Below, one piece after another: positions 1-7,741 of a stretch of 64,000 nucleotides of DNA. The DNA comes from JAAGZL01 sp964628835 (GTDB taxonomy: Bacteria > Pseudomonadota > Gammaproteobacteria > Chromatiales > Chromatiaceae): the NCBI GenBank assembly GCA_964628835.1, contig CAZVME010000004.1, positions 21,371-85,370 on the forward strand, in the 5' to 3' direction. How positions within the stretch are numbered: position 1 is the stretch's first letter; each line of letters begins with the position of its first letter. Below the pieces are notes generated by a model, which ran no database searches, was not told the DNA's origin, and was given only the letters and a program-made list of their open reading frames with translations. Position numbers and translations under genes: made by a program.

Positions 1-309
1 AGAGCACAGTCTTAAAATGGTTGTCTTTGTTGAAGTTAGATTCTCAATGTAATCTGAAAGTCGGTTAATAACATCCACTTTAGCGGAGTGCGAACTGGTA
101 TCCTTCCCGATCAAATTTTGCAATTGTGACACCACCACCAGACGTACGAGCATGTAGGCGAGCAAGCCAGTGGTGCCTCCAATAAAAATGACTGCTCCAG
201 CAGCTACTGCGCCAGTGAGATAGCCAGACACCAGCCAGGCTATGACACCCATCGCAAGACCCAAACCAATGAGAATAATTGACAGACTGCGTAATGTTAT
301 AAATTTCAT
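1..309 (-). CDS. Membrane protein, 5' part only (runs off window)
   Basis: The frame opens with an ATG at 309 behind a clear GAGGTG ribosome site about 6 nt upstream and stays open to base 1, giving 103 residues with no stop, so the gene continues outside the window. The fragment has two hydrophobic segments, about residues 8-27 (rich in I, L, G, A) and 32-56 (A, G, V, I, L), followed by a polar stretch that looks helical (about residues 60-103, with NLIGKD, VDVINRLSDYI and ENLTSTK). Two close membrane spans followed by a coiled region is a layout shared by many signalling proteins and small membrane proteins, but no domain can be identified from this part. An FNR-like box lies about 145 nt upstream (448-461). 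Confidence 0.6.
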   Translation of the reverse strand, partial: MKFITLRSLSIILIGLGLAMGVIAWLVSGYLTGAVAAGAVIFIGGTTGLLAYMLVRLVVVSQLQNLIGKDTSSHSAKVDVINRLSDYIENLTSTKTTILRLCS

Positions 310-720
310 CCCAACACCTCTAGGCAACCTTAATACTCAAAATTAATATTCCAATGCATGCAACTAGGATGCGCTCGTTACAATTAGTCTTAGTAGCGGC
401 CGTTTTCCCTAAAACTGATGCTAGACTTGAAAAAGCCCACATAACTGGTGATCAGGATCAAATAAGTAATTTGCTGCCGAGTCTACGAATGAAATTACTA
501 TGGATCAACACCACATCAAGCCCTTGCTTCGGCACACCTGCAATCGAAGAGACCCGGTAAATTACCCAGATAAATAAACGCAATTTTCAGGCAACTGGCA
601 GTCTGCCAGCTGTGGGGATTATTCAGGATAGTTGGTAGGAATAAGTATCACTTCAACCTGGAATCAGAAGGCCAGACACAGGATGATGCTTTTCTGAATT
701 TGCCACATCCAATGCTTAAA
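310..720. other. Intergenic region, no convincing gene
   Basis: About 410 bases between the edge gene and ccoS. It holds an FNR-like site (448-461) and a small hairpin, CTGGCA-gtc-TGCCAG at 595-609, with no T run. A 68-codon open frame at 354-560 has no ribosome site and no recognisable motif and is not called as a gene. Confidence 0.5.
448..461. promoter_or_regulatory. FNR/Anr-like box
   Basis: GTGATCAGGATCAA matches the FNR consensus TTGAT-N4-ATCAA at 9 of 10 fixed positions. The only gene it could serve in this window is the leftward membrane protein starting at 309. The half-site symmetry is seen directly; regulation by an oxygen-sensing FNR protein is inference, supported by the oxidase locus next door. 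Confidence 0.45.
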
Positions 721-906
721 CTACTTCGACTTATCATCATCTATCTGGTCTGGCTGCTCTGGAGTCAGATCCTCATCCATCAGGATACGGCTGGCCTCCC
801 CCTCCAGATCATCAAACTGACCACTGCGGGCGGCCCAGAACAGCACCCCCACGGCCACTAGGCCAAGGAGTATCATGCCGGGGATCAGACCATAGATCAC
901 TTCCAT
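721..906 (-). CDS. ccoS: cbb3-type cytochrome oxidase assembly protein CcoS
   Basis: A 61-residue protein with one N-terminal membrane span (about residues 5-25, ending VLFWAA), then the family-typical stretch with RSGQFDDLEGEA, and an acidic tail. In other bacteria CcoS is needed for a functional, heme- and copper-loaded CcoN subunit of the cbb3 oxidase; its biochemical role is not settled. It starts 3 nt after the ccoI stop, so the two are certainly co-transcribed and probably translationally coupled. The length is usual for the family. It is the last gene of the leftward cco block. Confidence 0.93.
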   Translation of the reverse strand: MEVIYGLIPGMILLGLVAVGVLFWAARSGQFDDLEGEASRILMDEDLTPEQPDQIDDDKSK

Positions 907-909
907 AGT

Positions 910-3396
910 TTATCTTCCTCGAAACAGGGTTCGAATACGCGCCGCATTACCAATCACCAGCAGTGAACTAATGGGCATAGCGATGGCCGCCACCAGCGGG
1001 GTGATAACCGCAGCCATGGCCAGTGGCACCATAATCAGATTATACAGGATGGATATTCCAATATTCTGACGAATGGTGCGCAAGGTGCGCCGAGATAGGG
1101 CGGAGGCCATGCGTACATCTTTAAGTTCACTCCCCATGAGTACGATATCTGCGCTGGCAATAGACACATCGGTGCCGGAACCCAGGGCGATACCCACATC
1201 CGAACGCACCATGGCCGGGGCATCGTTGACGCCATCACCCACCATAGCCACCCTATGCTCACCTGACTGAAGCCGGGCTATCTCCCGCTCCTTCTCCTCT
1301 GGCAACACCTCAGCCAGCACCTCCATCCCTCCCAGGCGGGCGGCTATAGCCTCTGCGGTGTGGCTACGATCACCACTGAGCATGGTCAGTTGGATACCGT
1401 CCTGTTTCAGATCTGCAATCAGCCCAGCCGCATCACTGCGCAGACCATCCTCCACCGCCAGCAGCGCCAGCTCCTGCCCGTCCATGGCACAGTGTAGGGA
1501 ACCGATACCCAGCTCATCCAGCTTCCGCTGTACCAGATCAAACTCTTCAATCCGCTCCACCTGACACTGCTGCAACCAGGCGGAGTTCCCAGCCACCACC
1601 TTAACTCCGTCCACCATGCCGGACACACCAAAGCCGGGGCTGCTCTGAAACCCAGCAACAGCAGTGTTGCTATCCACTCCCACCCGGCTGGCACAATCCA
1701 CAATAGCTGCCGCTACGGGATGCTCGGAGTAGTGTTCTACCGCAGCCAGTGCCGAGAGCAGTTTTGGCATTGGTTCGGGTATATTTTCATCCGGTCGCCA
1801 CACCCCCTCGGGCATGTGGATGGCAGTCACCGTCATGCGGCCTTCTGTCAGGGTACCGGTCTTGTCGAATACAAAATGGTTGATGGAGGAGAGACTCTCC
1901 AGCACCTGGCCGTTCTTAACCAGGATCCCATGCCTGGCGCCAAGCCCGGAGGCCACGGCAATGGATAGTGGCGTAGCCAGACCAAAGGCGCAGGGACAGG
2001 TGATGATCAGTACCGCAGTGGAGGCCATCAGCGCCAATTCAAAGTCACTGCGCAGCCACCAGAAAAAGGTAATGGTGGCCAGACCCAGGGTAATGGCAAC
2101 AAACCAGGGAACGATGCGATCTGCCACACACTGGATCGGTGCCTTACTGGCTTGGGCCTCTTCCACCAGGTGGATGATACGACCCAGCGCGGTATCTTTG
2201 AGTAGACCTTGCACCCTAACCTGCAGCGCACCGTTGTTGTTGATAGTTCCAGCAGAGACCTGATCACCGGAGACCTTGCTAACAAGCTCCGACTCACCAG
2301 TGAGCATGGACTCATCCACACTGCTCTCCCCCTCCAGCACCGAACCGTCCACCGGGATGGCCTCACCCGGCCGCACCAGCACCAGTTCACCCACTTTTAC
2401 CGAACGAATGGAGACCAGCACCTTCTCACCGCCCCGAAGCACCATGGCCACACGAGGTTGCAGGTCCAATAGCCGTTGGGTGGATGCCACCGCCTGGCGT
2501 TTGGAGATCGCCTCCAGGTAACGCCCAACCAGGATCACAAACAGAAAATTCACCACTGTATCGTAGTACACCTCACCCACAGCGCCGCCACTGACCGTGA
2601 CATATACCGAGTAGAGATAGGTAATGCCAGCACCGATGGCGATGGGCAGATCCATGCTCAGATGCCACTGCCTGAGACCGGCCCAAGCCGCACGAAAGAA
2701 TGGCGCACCCGAATAGATCAAGGTGGGCGTAGCCAGGGCAAAGCCCACCCAGCGGAACATGTCACGGAACTCACCCCGGTCAGCTCCGCTGTACAGCGCG
2801 ATGGATATCCACAACAGGTTCATCATGGCAAAGCCGGCAAACGCCATACGATACAGCAGATGCCGGTTCTGGCGCTTCATTGAGTCCTCAACCAGCTGCG
2901 GATCATAGGGGACTGCGGCATAACCCACATCACCCAGATGTTGCAGAATAGCTGAGAGCTTAATACGGGAGCTGTTCCATCTAAGCTTGAGGCGGCGCGC
3001 GGTGAGATTCACCTCCGCCTTTTCCACCCCAGCCAGGGGCCGCAGACTATTCTCAATAAGCCAGACACAGGCGGCACAGTGAATACCCTCCACCAGCAGG
3101 TTGATCTCGCGGAATTCTTCCATGGCATCCACGAACTCCTCCTGTACTTCATCGATATCGTACAGGCTGAGCTCTTTGGGGATCTCCGGTGGTGGCGCCA
3201 GCGCCTCACCCTCTGGGGTGCGCTTATAGAATCCCTCCAGACCAGCGGCATGGATCGCCTCACACACCGATTTGCATCCTATACAGCAGAAATCTCTGCC
3301 GACCCCATTGACCTCAGCCCGCACCTCACCACCAGGCGGATTGGGGAGATCACAGTGGAAACAGTGTTTGGGATCGACAGGAGACTGTTCTGACAT
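910..3396 (-). CDS. ccoI: Copper-transporting P1B-ATPase for cbb3 oxidase assembly
   Basis: An 828-residue P-type ATPase of the CcoI/FixI (CtpA/CopA2) group, which exports Cu(I) slowly across the inner membrane for insertion into the cbb3 oxidase. In order: an N-terminal Cys-rich treble-clef metal-binding domain (CFHC near residue 12, then FCCIGC near 37), a heavy-metal-associated domain with GIHCAAC near 105-110, eight membrane spans with the transport motif CPC (TCPCAFGLA), the TGES actuator motif, the phosphorylation site DKTGT, and the hinge GDGVND. The start was placed at the ATG at 3396; a GTG three codons upstream is also possible and neither has a strong ribosome site. ccoS follows after 3 nt. 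A dispersed repeat (3571-3665) lies in the gap between ccoH and this gene. Confidence 0.95.
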   Translation of the reverse strand: MSEQSPVDPKHCFHCDLPNPPGGEVRAEVNGVGRDFCCIGCKSVCEAIHAAGLEGFYKRTPEGEALAPPPEIPKELSLYDIDEVQEEFVDAMEEFREINLLVEGIHCAACVWLIENSLRPLAGVEKAEVNLTARRLKLRWNSSRIKLSAILQHLGDVGYAAVPYDPQLVEDSMKRQNRHLLYRMAFAGFAMMNLLWISIALYSGADRGEFRDMFRWVGFALATPTLIYSGAPFFRAAWAGLRQWHLSMDLPIAIGAGITYLYSVYVTVSGGAVGEVYYDTVVNFLFVILVGRYLEAISKRQAVASTQRLLDLQPRVAMVLRGGEKVLVSIRSVKVGELVLVRPGEAIPVDGSVLEGESSVDESMLTGESELVSKVSGDQVSAGTINNNGALQVRVQGLLKDTALGRIIHLVEEAQASKAPIQCVADRIVPWFVAITLGLATITFFWWLRSDFELALMASTAVLIITCPCAFGLATPLSIAVASGLGARHGILVKNGQVLESLSSINHFVFDKTGTLTEGRMTVTAIHMPEGVWRPDENIPEPMPKLLSALAAVEHYSEHPVAAAIVDCASRVGVDSNTAVAGFQSSPGFGVSGMVDGVKVVAGNSAWLQQCQVERIEEFDLVQRKLDELGIGSLHCAMDGQELALLAVEDGLRSDAAGLIADLKQDGIQLTMLSGDRSHTAEAIAARLGGMEVLAEVLPEEKEREIARLQSGEHRVAMVGDGVNDAPAMVRSDVGIALGSGTDVSIASADIVLMGSELKDVRMASALSRRTLRTIRQNIGISILYNLIMVPLAMAAVITPLVAAIAMPISSLLVIGNAARIRTLFRGR

Positions 3397-3570
3397 GTTA
3401 CTCACACAATGAGGCTAACATCTGGCCGAGAAAAGCGGTAATCCAGGAAACGTAAAGCGTTCATCCACTGTAACTGGATAGACATAAAATTCAACTAGCA
3501 ACACCGAAACTGCCAACCAATTATTTCATTTTTTCAGTAAACGTTTGTACGTACTTAAAGCTAGTCATCA

Positions 3571-3665
3571 ACTCTCGCAGAGACGCCAAGACCGCAAAGT
3601 ACAATATTGTCACAACTACTTCCAGACGGTTTTCTTGACGCGATTAGCGTCTTTGCGCGAGATTA
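3571..3665. repeat. Dispersed intergenic repeat, copy 1
   Basis: First of three related ~90-bp sequences in this window (others at 41074-41160 and 48708-48793). It begins ACTCTCGCAGAGACGCC and ends CTTTGCGCGAGAT; the ends are imperfect inverted repeats of each other (CTCTCGC...AGACG against CGTCTTTGCGCGAG). It lies between ccoH and ccoI, which are read in the same direction. It has no open frame and no transposase, so it is a MITE/REP-like element. Confidence 0.75.
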
Positions 3666-3688
3666 TCCACACATGTTCTGAGGAGACG

Positions 3689-4183
3689 CTATTTCTTACG
3701 CACATTAACCCAATGCGGAAAGTTGATCTCTCCACCTTCATTGGCAATACTCACCAACACATCCCAGGAGCCGGGTAGAGGAAAGCTCACCTTGGCCTCA
3801 TACAGACCATCATCTATGCGTTGCATGGGAACTGAGAAGTCCTGCTTGGCATCGGAGGGGCGATACACATAAAAGGTAACCTTATCCCTATTCACCGGTT
3901 TGGCCGCAGCATCCTTTAGCGTAAAATTCACCAGCACCGGTGTGGCCACTTCCACAGTGCCGGGTATGGTCACCTGCATCTCCCAACCAGGATCATTGGC
4001 CATGCGTTTGAGCATGTTTTTTTCATAGTTCTGGCCCCGTTCGTAGTAGTCATCCACCACCAGACCGGGGTTACCATCCAGGGCCAGATAAATCATGATG
4101 CCGTTGGCGACGAGAAACACCAGCAACAGGGTCATCCATCCGATAACCCAGGGGCTGCGCCAGGCTGAATCTGGTTTAGCCAT
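3689..4183 (-). CDS. ccoH: FixH/CcoH family cbb3 oxidase assembly protein
   Basis: A 164-residue protein with one N-terminal membrane span (about residues 11-34, VIGWMTLLLVFLVANG) and a periplasmic domain that follows the FixH pattern: GLVVDDYYERGQNYEK just after the span, then a beta-rich fold with PVLVNFTLKD and PLPGSWDVLV. CcoH is a membrane partner of the cbb3 oxidase needed for its stable assembly; no catalytic activity is known. Its ATG overlaps the ccoG stop by one base (TGATG), so translation is coupled. The C-terminus ends in HWVNVRKK. Confidence 0.92.
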   Translation of the reverse strand: MAKPDSAWRSPWVIGWMTLLLVFLVANGIMIYLALDGNPGLVVDDYYERGQNYEKNMLKRMANDPGWEMQVTIPGTVEVATPVLVNFTLKDAAAKPVNRDKVTFYVYRPSDAKQDFSVPMQRIDDGLYEAKVSFPLPGSWDVLVSIANEGGEINFPHWVNVRKK

Positions 4184-5616
4184 CAGCGTTTGGGACCAAT
4201 AAATACGCTTTGGCGCGTATAGCTGTACACCACACCATGATCATCTGCGCCCTCTATGTGAAACAGAATCGGACCGGACTCGGCTTTAATATCCTGCTTC
4301 GGCACGCTGACAAATACGGTTCTGGAGCTCACTGATCCGGCAGCTGCCGCAATCGGTTTCTCCACACCAGTCAACGCCAGACCCTGTTGTCCGCTAGCGG
4401 TTACATGCACCTGCATATCGGAGGTGGTTTTATTCAACACTTTAAGGGTGTAGCGGTTACGGATAGAGCCGTCACTCTTGATTACAAACAGTGGTTGTCT
4501 GGAGTGCAGCACCTTCAGCTCTACCGCATCCAGAGAGTTGAGCCCAAAGATGATCCCGGCTAGTGCCGCCAGCGCTATAGCGCTATAGACCCAGACCCGT
4601 GGACGCTTGAGTATTGGTGAGTTCTGCTTGCCATTGAGTGCGTCCAGAGACTCATACCTGATCAACCCCTGCGGCAGCTTCACCTTATCCATAACCGCAT
4701 CACAGGCGTCTATGCACAGAGCGCACATGATGCACCCCTCCTGCTGGCCCTGACGGATATCCACCCCGGTGGGGCACACCGCAATACACTGGTTACAGGA
4801 GACGCAATCACCCAGGGTGCGATCATCACCGGTCTCGCCCTTCTTCATACGGCCACGCGGTTCACCACGATTGAAATCATAGGTGGGAATCACCGTGGTG
4901 CTATCCACCATCACCCCCTGGATACGGGCATAGGGGCAGAGCCAGAAACACACCTGCTCGCGCAGAAACCCGGCCAGGATATAGCTACCGGCAATAAACA
5001 GACCAATGGTTATTACAGCGGTCTCCGACAACTGCAGGGTAAAGATATCACCCCAGAGTTCATATGCATCCACGAACCAGGCCGCAAAACTTATACCGGT
5101 TAGGGCCGCCACAATCAGCCATAGAAAATGCTTCGCCGTCTTTATGCCTATCTTACGCATACCCCATGGCGCCTGCTCCAGTTTACGGCGTTTCTGGGGA
5201 GGACCTTCCAGCTTCTCTTCAATCCAGGTATAAACATCGGTCCAGATGGTCTGAAAACAGAGATAGCCGCACCACACCCGTCCCGCAGTGGCTGTGACCA
5301 GGGCCAGCAGAATGGCGAAAAACAGCAACACCAGGGCCAGCATCCAGAAGTCCTGTGGCAGCACGGTTATATTGAAGATATGAAACTTGCGGCTGGGGAT
5401 GTCGAACAGTACCGCCTGCCTCTCACCCAACCGCAGGTATGGTCCCAGAAAGAACGGCAGCCAGACCGCATATGACCACCACTTTACGTTACGCCACTTA
5501 CCCGGGATGCGCTTGGCATGTATGGTCTCATCACCGGTGTTAACGTCCCAGTGCACCGCCTCCGCATACAGCTCTTCCACTGCGGATTCCTGTTTCATTT
5601 TTTGGTTATCGCTCAA
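4183..5616 (-). CDS. ccoG: Cytochrome c oxidase accessory protein CcoG (FixG)
   Basis: About 477 residues. It is a polytopic membrane protein with a polyferredoxin core holding two [4Fe-4S] motifs, CVSCNQCIAVCPTG and CIMCALCIDACD, several upstream spans including the CGYLCFQTIW segment, one later span, and a C-terminal Ig-like periplasmic domain. In studied bacteria CcoG acts as a cupric reductase supporting copper delivery to cbb3 oxidase. I chose a TTG start at 5616, because AAGGAG sits 8 nt upstream of it; a GTG at 5625 would overlap that ribosome site, and an ATG at 5598 is a third option. An FNR-like box (5682-5695) lies about 70 nt upstream, suggesting ccoGH have their own oxygen-controlled promoter. 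Confidence 0.95.
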   Translation of the reverse strand: MSDNQKMKQESAVEELYAEAVHWDVNTGDETIHAKRIPGKWRNVKWWSYAVWLPFFLGPYLRLGERQAVLFDIPSRKFHIFNITVLPQDFWMLALVLLFFAILLALVTATAGRVWCGYLCFQTIWTDVYTWIEEKLEGPPQKRRKLEQAPWGMRKIGIKTAKHFLWLIVAALTGISFAAWFVDAYELWGDIFTLQLSETAVITIGLFIAGSYILAGFLREQVCFWLCPYARIQGVMVDSTTVIPTYDFNRGEPRGRMKKGETGDDRTLGDCVSCNQCIAVCPTGVDIRQGQQEGCIMCALCIDACDAVMDKVKLPQGLIRYESLDALNGKQNSPILKRPRVWVYSAIALAALAGIIFGLNSLDAVELKVLHSRQPLFVIKSDGSIRNRYTLKVLNKTTSDMQVHVTASGQQGLALTGVEKPIAAAAGSVSSRTVFVSVPKQDIKAESGPILFHIEGADDHGVVYSYTRQSVFIGPKR

Positions 5617-5681
5617 CCTGATCACTCCTTCCGATCACATTCACACAATAGATAGTCTAGCGATAACATCTACGATAACCA

Positions 5682-5695
5682 TTGCGCATCATCAA
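5682..5695. promoter_or_regulatory. FNR/Anr-like box upstream of ccoG
   Basis: TTGCGCATCATCAA keeps 8 of the 10 fixed bases of TTGAT-N4-ATCAA. Its centre is about 72 nt before the ccoG start codon, a distance that would suit a class II activator site with a short leader. cco assembly genes are FNR/Anr targets in many proteobacteria, so the position makes sense. The two mismatches are both in the left half-site. Confidence 0.4.
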
Positions 5696-5808
5696 TTTTA
5701 CCTGGATCTCAATCACTTCATGAGTCTATAAATTATACAGCAGATAGGGTATGAACCAGAGGAAATAAAGGAAGGACCAGCAGGTAATTGAAACTGCATC
5801 TGTACATG

Positions 5809-5861
5809 GGGCGGAATCAATTACACCAATATATAGTGGCCGGAGTAGATTGCACCAAAAT
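5809..5861. repeat. Two direct repeats resembling an IS21-family end
   Basis: Two 24-bp units, 5809-5832 and 5838-5861, agree at 18 of 24 positions and share the pattern GGNCGGANT...ATT.CACCAA. On the other strand they read TTGGTGTAATTGATTCCGCC and TTGGTGCAATCTACTCCGGC. Multiple 20-25 bp repeats of this kind mark the ends of IS21-family elements. No istA/istB sequence remains, so if the reading is right this is a solo end left after deletion, lying between ccoP and ccoG. Confidence 0.45.
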
Positions 5862-5947
5862 CATGGAACAATAAACATCATAGTTGCTACTATCGACTCC
5901 GACCCATCTTGCGACCATCTCGCAAAACTACTGCCACAAATATGGAG

Positions 5948-6841
5948 CTACTTACCGCCTCCAAACTTATACACATAGACCGCAAGTTTCTTGATCTCAT
6001 CTGCGGAGAGACGGCCACCAAATGTGGGCATTTCAGCTTCACGACTCTTGGGATTTGCCATCTGATTAACCCCATGGCGAATGGTGTAAGCGGCGCTGGA
6101 GAGGCGATCAGCCTCATCAAAACGCCAGATGGCGTCAGTTAGGTTGACTGAGCCCAGAGCGGCCATGCCCTTGCCATCCATACCGTGGCAACCCACACAC
6201 CCCTTCTCCAGGAACAGCTTTTTGCCGTTTGGATCTTGCTTGCCCTCACTCAGGGCAACCACATACTTGGCCAGACCGCCGATCTCCTTGATGGAGAGGG
6301 TAGCGCCATGGGCCGGCATACCGGGTGAAGGCACAACCGCCTTGGGACCACGGCCATTGGTGATGGTCTCTACGATCTTCTCGATGCCGCCACCCCATAT
6401 CCACTCATCATCCGCCAGGATGGGAAAACCCACCGTACCCTGACCAGCAGAACCATGACAACCAGAGCAGTTATCACCGAAAAGCACCTTACCGGCACCA
6501 GCACCATCGCCATGGCTGATATAGTCGGACAGTTCATGATCGGCCAGGATCTCCTTGGCACTCATGGTCTTGATTCGAACTTCATACTTGTCTCGAATCT
6601 TATCCACCTCGGCCAGGCCTTCCTTGTATTCACCGATGGAGGTCCAACCCAGCAACCCCTCGTTTGAATCAGTGATCAGAGGATAGGTGGGGTAAAGAAA
6701 TCCGTAGATAACGAACCAAGCGATGGACGCCCACCACAGAATAGTCCACCAGCGTGGAGGTGGATTCTTCAGTTCACGCAGATCATCATCCCAGATGTGG
6801 CCAGTGTTGTTCTCGCCTGGAAATGGATTGTTATCCGCCAT
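5948..6841 (-). CDS. ccoP: cbb3 cytochrome oxidase diheme subunit CcoP
   Basis: A 297-residue membrane-anchored diheme cytochrome c that carries electrons to CcoO and on to the CcoN active site. The cytosolic N-terminus has the family signature HIWDDDLRELKNPPPRWW, followed by one span (about residues 33-52) and two periplasmic cytochrome c domains with heme motifs CSGCH (125-129) and CVGCH (215-219). Axial methionines are likely in PGMPAHG and in EMPTFGG near the C-terminus. The start overlaps the ccoQ stop by 11 nt. It is the last gene of the ccoNOQP operon. Confidence 0.97.
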   Translation of the reverse strand: MADNNPFPGENNTGHIWDDDLRELKNPPPRWWTILWWASIAWFVIYGFLYPTYPLITDSNEGLLGWTSIGEYKEGLAEVDKIRDKYEVRIKTMSAKEILADHELSDYISHGDGAGAGKVLFGDNCSGCHGSAGQGTVGFPILADDEWIWGGGIEKIVETITNGRGPKAVVPSPGMPAHGATLSIKEIGGLAKYVVALSEGKQDPNGKKLFLEKGCVGCHGMDGKGMAALGSVNLTDAIWRFDEADRLSSAAYTIRHGVNQMANPKSREAEMPTFGGRLSADEIKKLAVYVYKFGGGK

Positions 6842-7043
6842 TGTTCTCTCCGTTATTCAATTCTTCATTGTCCAGCGGGATGAATCTCTGAGCTTCCAGA
6901 AACTCCCGGTTTTTTGGACGTAAGGCGTACAGATATACTCCCAGCATCAGGAGAAAGATCACCACTGTCAGGATAGTTCCAACCCAGTCAGATGTGGTCA
7001 TCGCCGCCCAATCGGTGTGAAAATAATCTGCCAGACTACTCAC
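6831..7043 (-). CDS. ccoQ: cbb3 oxidase small subunit CcoQ
   Basis: A short one-span protein of the CcoQ/FixQ family, which stabilises the CcoP-containing complex. The span (about residues 18-40, VGTILTVVIFLLML) is followed by RPKNREFLEAQRFIP, the typical CcoQ tail. I place the start at a GTG at 7043 that overlaps the end of ccoO, giving 70 residues, because the family often begins with a conserved SLADYFHTDWAAMT segment that would otherwise be lost. The alternative is the ATG at 7001, giving 56 residues. The stop overlaps ccoP. Confidence 0.85.
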   Translation of the reverse strand: MSSLADYFHTDWAAMTTSDWVGTILTVVIFLLMLGVYLYALRPKNREFLEAQRFIPLDNEELNNGENNGG

Positions 7044-7728
7044 GGTAGGCCTTGCTCTCATCCAGCTTGACCATGGTGCCAAGTACCTGGAGATAGGCCA
7101 CCATGGCATCCTCCTCGGTCTTGCCATGCACCTCTTTGGCTGCCGCTGCTATATCCGCATCAGAATAGGGTACGCCGATACGCTGCATGCCGAGCATATG
7201 GGCCTGGATGGTTTTGCCATCCAACCTATTCTCCTGTAGCCACGGATAGTTGGGCATCACCGACTCCGGTACCAGCGTGCGCGGCGCGCGCAGATGTTTG
7301 CGGTGCCAGTCATCCGAGTACTTGCCACCCAGGCGCGCGATGTCCGGGCCGGTGCGCTTGGAGCCCCACTGGAACGGATGATCGTATATGGACTCGGAGG
7401 CCAGGGAGTAGTGACCATAACGCTCCTTCTCATCCCGGAACGGACGGATCATCTGCGAGTGGCACAGGTAGCACCCCTCGCGCTGGTAGATATCACGTCC
7501 GGCCAGTTCCAGGGCCTTGTATGGACGTACGCCATCACCTGGCTTGTGGTCCTGTAGTGTCTGACCAGGCTTGGGCTTCCACACGATCTCTGGATACTTG
7601 TTATGCTCAAAGGTCTTGTCCAGGTAGAACAGTGGCACGATCTCAACGATGCCGCCCACTGAAAGGACTATCAGCAGCATGATGATCATGCCCCAGATAT
7701 TTTTTTCCATTCTCTCTTGTAGTGCCAT
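7036..7728 (-). CDS. ccoO: cbb3 oxidase monoheme subunit CcoO
   Basis: A 230-residue monoheme cytochrome c with an uncleaved N-terminal anchor (about residues 11-34, IWGMIIMLLIVLSVGG) and the heme motif CYLCH at residues 86-90. The conserved PLFYLDKTF, the RPFRDEKERYGHYS segment and GPDIARLGGKY are typical of CcoO/FixO. The axial methionine is probably in PESVMPNYPWL. The AGGAG ribosome site is 9 nt from the ATG. ccoN ends 13 nt upstream. Confidence 0.97.
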   Translation of the reverse strand: MALQERMEKNIWGMIIMLLIVLSVGGIVEIVPLFYLDKTFEHNKYPEIVWKPKPGQTLQDHKPGDGVRPYKALELAGRDIYQREGCYLCHSQMIRPFRDEKERYGHYSLASESIYDHPFQWGSKRTGPDIARLGGKYSDDWHRKHLRAPRTLVPESVMPNYPWLQENRLDGKTIQAHMLGMQRIGVPYSDADIAAAAKEVHGKTEEDAMVAYLQVLGTMVKLDESKAYRE

Positions 7729-7741
7729 CTCGGTTACTCCT

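Noticed and set aside
354..560. 68-codon open frame between the edge gene and ccoS
   Set aside because: No ribosome site and no motif; it overlaps the FNR-like box region.
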